In this document: piece by piece, positions 41,196-44,243 of the stretch
Position numbering within the stretch: the stretch's first letter is position 1
How the letters are laid out: the number at the start of each line of letters is the position of its first letter
From: Gammaproteobacteria bacterium 39-13
Lineage (GTDB): Bacteria; Pseudomonadota; Gammaproteobacteria; Berkiellales; Berkiellaceae
Direction of reading: 5' to 3'
Length of the DNA: 44,243 bases
NCBI GenBank assembly: GCA_001898235.1
Contig: MKTN01000056.1
Span: forward strand, 1-44,243
Position numbers and translations under genes: made by a program
The notes under the pieces: generated by a model
What the model was told of the DNA's origin: nothing
Seen by the model: the letters and a program-made list of their open reading frames with translations, nothing else
The model's database searches: none

Positions 41196-42197
41196 TTAGA
41201 ACGCTACGCTAAGTTCAGCGTAAGGACCTTGCAAGCTGAGATCAGCTGATGAAGATCTGATGGTAGCTGCAACTAAAGGAGCTGCTGTAGCATTAATGTT
41301 ATCATTAACATTAAAGTACTCAGTAAACTTCCATCCAAGTTCCAAGCTCATCGCTGAAATTGTTGAGCTATTGAACATATAGGTGTAATCCGCACCCAAT
41401 TTCATATCAATAACTGGAACAACTCTATGGCTTGAAGTTTTAGGATGAAAATCAGCTGCGCCTGGAGCTGCTACATTAGGGTTGTCATTGGAGAAGAATG
41501 CCAAATGCGGCTTAACTTCACCAACCAAAAGTGCCGTTCCCATGCGAGCAACTAAGCTAAACTCTGGTGTTAGGAAGTAATTTGCATCCATTCCTAGAAC
41601 AGGTCCTAAACCTTCAAATCTGCTATGGTTATGAGTTACCATAAATCTATCGACAACGTTGTCATAGATAGCAGAATCTAAAGAACGTTTAATTTCTGCC
41701 CAACGCAAACCAAAGAAAGGATGAAGGTTTAAGCAAGATCTTATGCCAATATTTTGTCCACCGATTAAATCGACTTGGTCAACCTTAGCTTTCATGCTAG
41801 CAGTTACGTTTGAACCTGAGAAGCCTGCGTCTATAGCATTAACAAAAGAAGAGATCCCTTCGCCAATTGCTGAGGCATCTGAGTCTGTATCAGTATTATG
41901 ACTATGGAAATAACGTATTGTTATATCATTCACACCATTTGGTGCGAAATAAGTTCCATGGATCCCCCAACCCCAATCATAGCTGGGATCGAGATTATCA
42001 ATGAAACCATGCGCTTTGTCAGCGAAAAATGCATCATTGCTTGCATAATCAAAATCACCATTGGTAGCGGAAGCGCGCAAATAATAACCTGTCGCACCTA
42101 AAAGAAAGCTATTGGCTGGATTCGAGTTAATAGGAAAAGCAGCCAAAGCACCGGTTGCAAAACTTGCTGTAGCAAGAGATAGTAAAAGACGTTTCAT
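41196..42197 (-). CDS. Lpg1974-family pore-forming major outer membrane protein
   Basis: 333 residues with ribosome site AAGGAAA before the ATG. A signal peptide (KRLLLSLATASFATGALA) is followed by a beta-barrel with alternating hydrophobic strands and aromatic girdles (GATGYYLRASATNGDF, DWGWGIHGTYFAPNGVNDITIRYFHSH, LVARMGTALLVGEV). It ends in the outer-membrane insertion signal YAELSVAF with a terminal Phe. The pattern and length are typical of the Legionella MOMP (Lpg1974) family, the main porin in this order. The gene is followed by a strong terminator and preceded by a long gene-free region, consistent with strong independent expression. Confidence 0.92.
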   Translation of the reverse strand: MKRLLLSLATASFATGALAAFPINSNPANSFLLGATGYYLRASATNGDFDYASNDAFFADKAHGFIDNLDPSYDWGWGIHGTYFAPNGVNDITIRYFHSHNTDTDSDASAIGEGISSFVNAIDAGFSGSNVTASMKAKVDQVDLIGGQNIGIRSCLNLHPFFGLRWAEIKRSLDSAIYDNVVDRFMVTHNHSRFEGLGPVLGMDANYFLTPEFSLVARMGTALLVGEVKPHLAFFSNDNPNVAAPGAADFHPKTSSHRVVPVIDMKLGADYTYMFNSSTISAMSLELGWKFTEYFNVNDNINATAAPLVAATIRSSSADLSLQGPYAELSVAF

Positions 42198-42229
42198 AGC
42201 TTTGATTTCCTTATCCCTATAAATGTGTA

Positions 42230-43428
42230 TTAAATAAAAAACTAAATCTGTATTGAGCGCTTACTAGAAGCTTAAACATGTAATATCTTATATCTATTAC
42301 AATTAACCATTTCTGTCAATAAATAATCTTTCATCGTTTAAACTTATTTTGCAATGCCAAACTATTTAAAGAACCCAATTCTCACCATTAGTATAGTAGC
42401 AAAACTCAAGAATTCGATTGAAATACAAAGAAATAATACTCGCCTATTGTTAGTTAATCAACGAACAACATATCAAGTAAAAAATAAAATCACTTTTTAG
42501 TTTCGCTTCTTAAAACGAATTCATCAATCAAGATTGCAGAGAGATCTTAATTCTTATTTATCTATCTATCCTCTTCTGAATCAATTGCATCATTCTTTCC
42601 TAACCTAATTTGCTTGCTTTTATCCTGATACATTGTTCTCTTTGTTTGTTATGTTAATGCAAATAAGAATATCAATCGCTATTCAATAAAATGTTAGAAA
42701 TTAGTTTTGATGAAAGCTATTTTTTTCAAGAAATATTGGGAATAATGTGCTTTGTAGCGAATGTGTGATCATTGATGTGTGCTCTTCTGACAACGCTATT
42801 TTGATGACAAATGATGAATGGGACGTATCGCGTATTAACTGTATGCAGCATATTTCTCTGTAAATTTAGATCAATTTTTTTGTAAACCAACAATTAATGC
42901 ATATCTTTTATTAGCTTTGATAAGAAAAATTCTATTGAGCAAAATGGGGATAAAGTTTTTCAAAAAATTCCATCTTGCAACGAGCAAGTGATTAAAATAC
43001 TCGAGAAAATTTTTATTTTCATCGCTGTGTTAACTTTTCTAAATATGAAAAATATCTCAACTCACTTATTTTTTTTCGTATACAAAACATATATCTCAAA
43101 GATTATGCTACCGATTGAAATTTTATCGCTCAAGTACAATGTTAAAATTTGTGTTCAACCTTGAATAGATCATTTTTGGGCCAGCAAATTTTTTATTCAA
43201 AATTAGAACATTCAATAAGCAAAATGTTATATGACTTTGTTATTCAGAAGATTATTATCAGATTAAAATTGCTATGCAGAACTTAGCCAAATGCTCCAAT
43301 TAACTCCACCAAGTGACTTTTAGGTGGGTAAGTTATGAATGAAAAATTTTTTATAAAAGAAGGGATTTAATTAAATGTATTGTAAAACATGTCGTAGGAT
43401 CATGAGATAGAAGACTAGAATGAAAGAA
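42230..43428. other. Gene-free AT-rich region
   Basis: About 1.2 kb between the two barrel genes with no convincing ORF, tRNA or riboswitch. It is AT-rich with A/T runs throughout. It should carry the MOMP promoter near 42230. Positions around 43306-43320 contain TCCACCAAGTGACTTTTAGG, but no clear structured RNA was identified. A small RNA is possible. Confidence 0.45.
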
Positions 43429-43460
43429 AAAAAGCAAAGCCCTTACGGACTTTGCTTTTT
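43429..43460 (-). terminator. Intrinsic terminator of the second outer-membrane barrel gene
   Basis: AAAAAGCAAAG pairs with CTTTGCTTTTT (11 bp), capped by CC/GG around a TTAC loop. It lies 14 bp after the stop on the minus strand, and a U-rich tract follows. Confidence 0.85.
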
Positions 43461-43473
43461 AAGGATCGCAAGA

Positions 43474-44223
43474 TTATATTGTAAAGTTATATACTAATGA
43501 TGCCTTCAGCGTGTTAATATGCTGTTTAGCAGCAACTTCTGAAATTACCCCCGGCACACTCCAATTTGAACTCGTTTCTACTCTTTTACCTGGAATATAA
43601 TTATATTCCGCTCTAAAAGTAAGCCCTGCTATGTAGGGGACAGGGGCTTCTGCTCCAATACCGCCAATAAAACGGGTTGCATGATGAGAATCTTCCGTTG
43701 CAAGAGTCAAGGGAAGAAATCCTGCAGGAAGGTTAGCTTGAGCTACCACATCTAATTTATCACGAACCCAAACAGCACCAGCTCGAATATAGGGGATAAA
43801 GCAAGGCAGCACTTCATAACCTATACGTGCAGTCAATCCCCAGTCTGTATCTCGTTTGAAGGTAGCTGCAACATTGCTAGCAATGTCAGCAACGCCGAAA
43901 TCAACGGTATGCACATAGTTTTGAGTATGATCATGATTATGCCAATCAACATTTACCTCAGCGCCAAATAACCATTCAGCATACCTGACTTGATAACCGC
44001 CCAATAGCCCCCATGACCATCCCTTGCTGTCGAGATCGTTATGGAAAGAAGCTGGTGGGGGATTAACAGGGGCATCAAAATCAACGTTATGATCAAAACT
44101 ACCATCATACCAATTGTATGCGCCAGAAACACCTAATAACCAATTGCCACGCCAATCTGCTTGCGCAGCACCTGAAGCTAATAGAGCGGTTGAAAGACTT
44201 GCAATAACGATTAGTTTTTTCAT
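43474..44223 (-). CDS. Outer membrane beta-barrel protein (OmpA-like/opacity family)
   Basis: 249 residues from the ATG at 44223, with AAGGGAAC upstream; a TTG five codons earlier lies inside that ribosome site. The signal peptide is KKLIVIASLSTALLASGAAQA. The mature protein is an 8-strand-type barrel of alternating aromatic and small residues (NWLLGVSGAYNWYDG, WSWGLLGGYQVRYAEWLFGAEVNVDW, GLTARIGYEVLPCFIPYIRAGAVWVRD). It ends in LKASLVYNFTI, with Phe and a terminal Ile rather than Phe. It probably serves as a small porin or surface protein. Its start lies 20 bp from the window edge. Confidence 0.88.
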   Translation of the reverse strand: MKKLIVIASLSTALLASGAAQADWRGNWLLGVSGAYNWYDGSFDHNVDFDAPVNPPPASFHNDLDSKGWSWGLLGGYQVRYAEWLFGAEVNVDWHNHDHTQNYVHTVDFGVADIASNVAATFKRDTDWGLTARIGYEVLPCFIPYIRAGAVWVRDKLDVVAQANLPAGFLPLTLATEDSHHATRFIGGIGAEAPVPYIAGLTFRAEYNYIPGKRVETSSNWSVPGVISEVAAKQHINTLKASLVYNFTI

Positions 44224-44243
44224 GGAGTTCCCTTCCAAAGTAT

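Noticed and set aside
1..44243. tRNA, rRNA and CRISPR arrays
   Set aside because: No cloverleaf with a GGTTCGAATCC-like T arm, no conserved rRNA blocks and no regularly spaced direct repeats were seen on reading both strands; no covariance search could be run.

Overview
The window is AT-rich (roughly 36-38 % GC by eye) and reads as a chromosomal segment of an intracellular gammaproteobacterium of the Legionellales type (Legionella, Coxiella, Berkiella or Diplorickettsia-like). The evidence is a Legionella-type major outer membrane protein (Lpg1974 family), a second small outer-membrane barrel, and many large proteins with eukaryote-like modules: ankyrin repeats, an F-box, ubiquitin-binding-like helices, a C-terminal CaaX box and papain-fold peptidase motifs. 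No rRNA, tRNA, CRISPR array, integrase or complete insertion sequence was found. Species-level assignment is inference.

Layout. 1-9.5 kb: three probable host-interaction proteins: a giant OTU/papain-like plus ankyrin protein on the minus strand, an F-box plus ankyrin-like protein, and a transglutaminase-like CRH-x-A protein. 9.5-11.9 kb: an MFS exporter, then a two-gene minus-strand operon of a small acidic protein and an ankyrin protein. 11.9-15.7 kb: a regulatory island. It has a tight minus-strand operon of small genes (63-residue protein, XRE/HTH regulator, peptide with a double-glycine leader, coupled short ORF) and a divergent region full of inverted repeats. It also has two consecutive tail-to-tail pairs, each an HTH plus S24-like repressor facing a small gene; the second small gene is an orphan LuxR-type autoinducer-binding domain. 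15.9-20.5 kb: aldo/keto reductase, a MITE-like element, two tandem JHAMT-like methyltransferases (the first fused to a LuxR HTH), a LysE-type exporter and a small Cys-containing protein.

20.7-29.1 kb: putative effectors and exported proteins. These are a coiled-coil protein with an internal repeat and basic tail, a secreted protein, a CaaX protein, a small periplasmic protein, a protein with tandem MIU/UIM-like motifs, a two-lobed retropepsin-like protease whose 5' end runs into a degenerate repeat copy, a small membrane protein and a 678-residue coiled-coil membrane protein. 29.3-32.5 kb: metabolic genes: exported beta-carbonic anhydrase, zinc alcohol dehydrogenase, fungal-type cytosine deaminase and a GNAT acetyltransferase. 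32.6-37.5 kb: a TPR-like protein, a three-gene membrane/DUF3592/arrestin-like cluster and a second CRH-x-A protein paralogous to the one at 8.2 kb. 37.6-44.2 kb: a His/Tyr-rich exported peptide, a YbaK-type deacylase, an SRPBCC protein, a lipoprotein, acetoacetate decarboxylase, a His/Asn-rich secreted protein and two outer-membrane barrels separated by about 1.2 kb of gene-free AT-rich DNA.

Most genes have their own Shine-Dalgarno site and many are followed by clear intrinsic-terminator hairpins, so transcription units are short. The clearest multi-gene units are 12833-11910, 11830-10921 and 33777-36115. The most unusual items are the methyltransferase-LuxR fusion beside an orphan autoinducer-binding domain, the duplicated repressor-pair architecture with degenerate S24 domains, the paralogous CRH-x-A proteins with basic tails, the CaaX and MIU-like candidate effectors, and the MITE-like repeat family.
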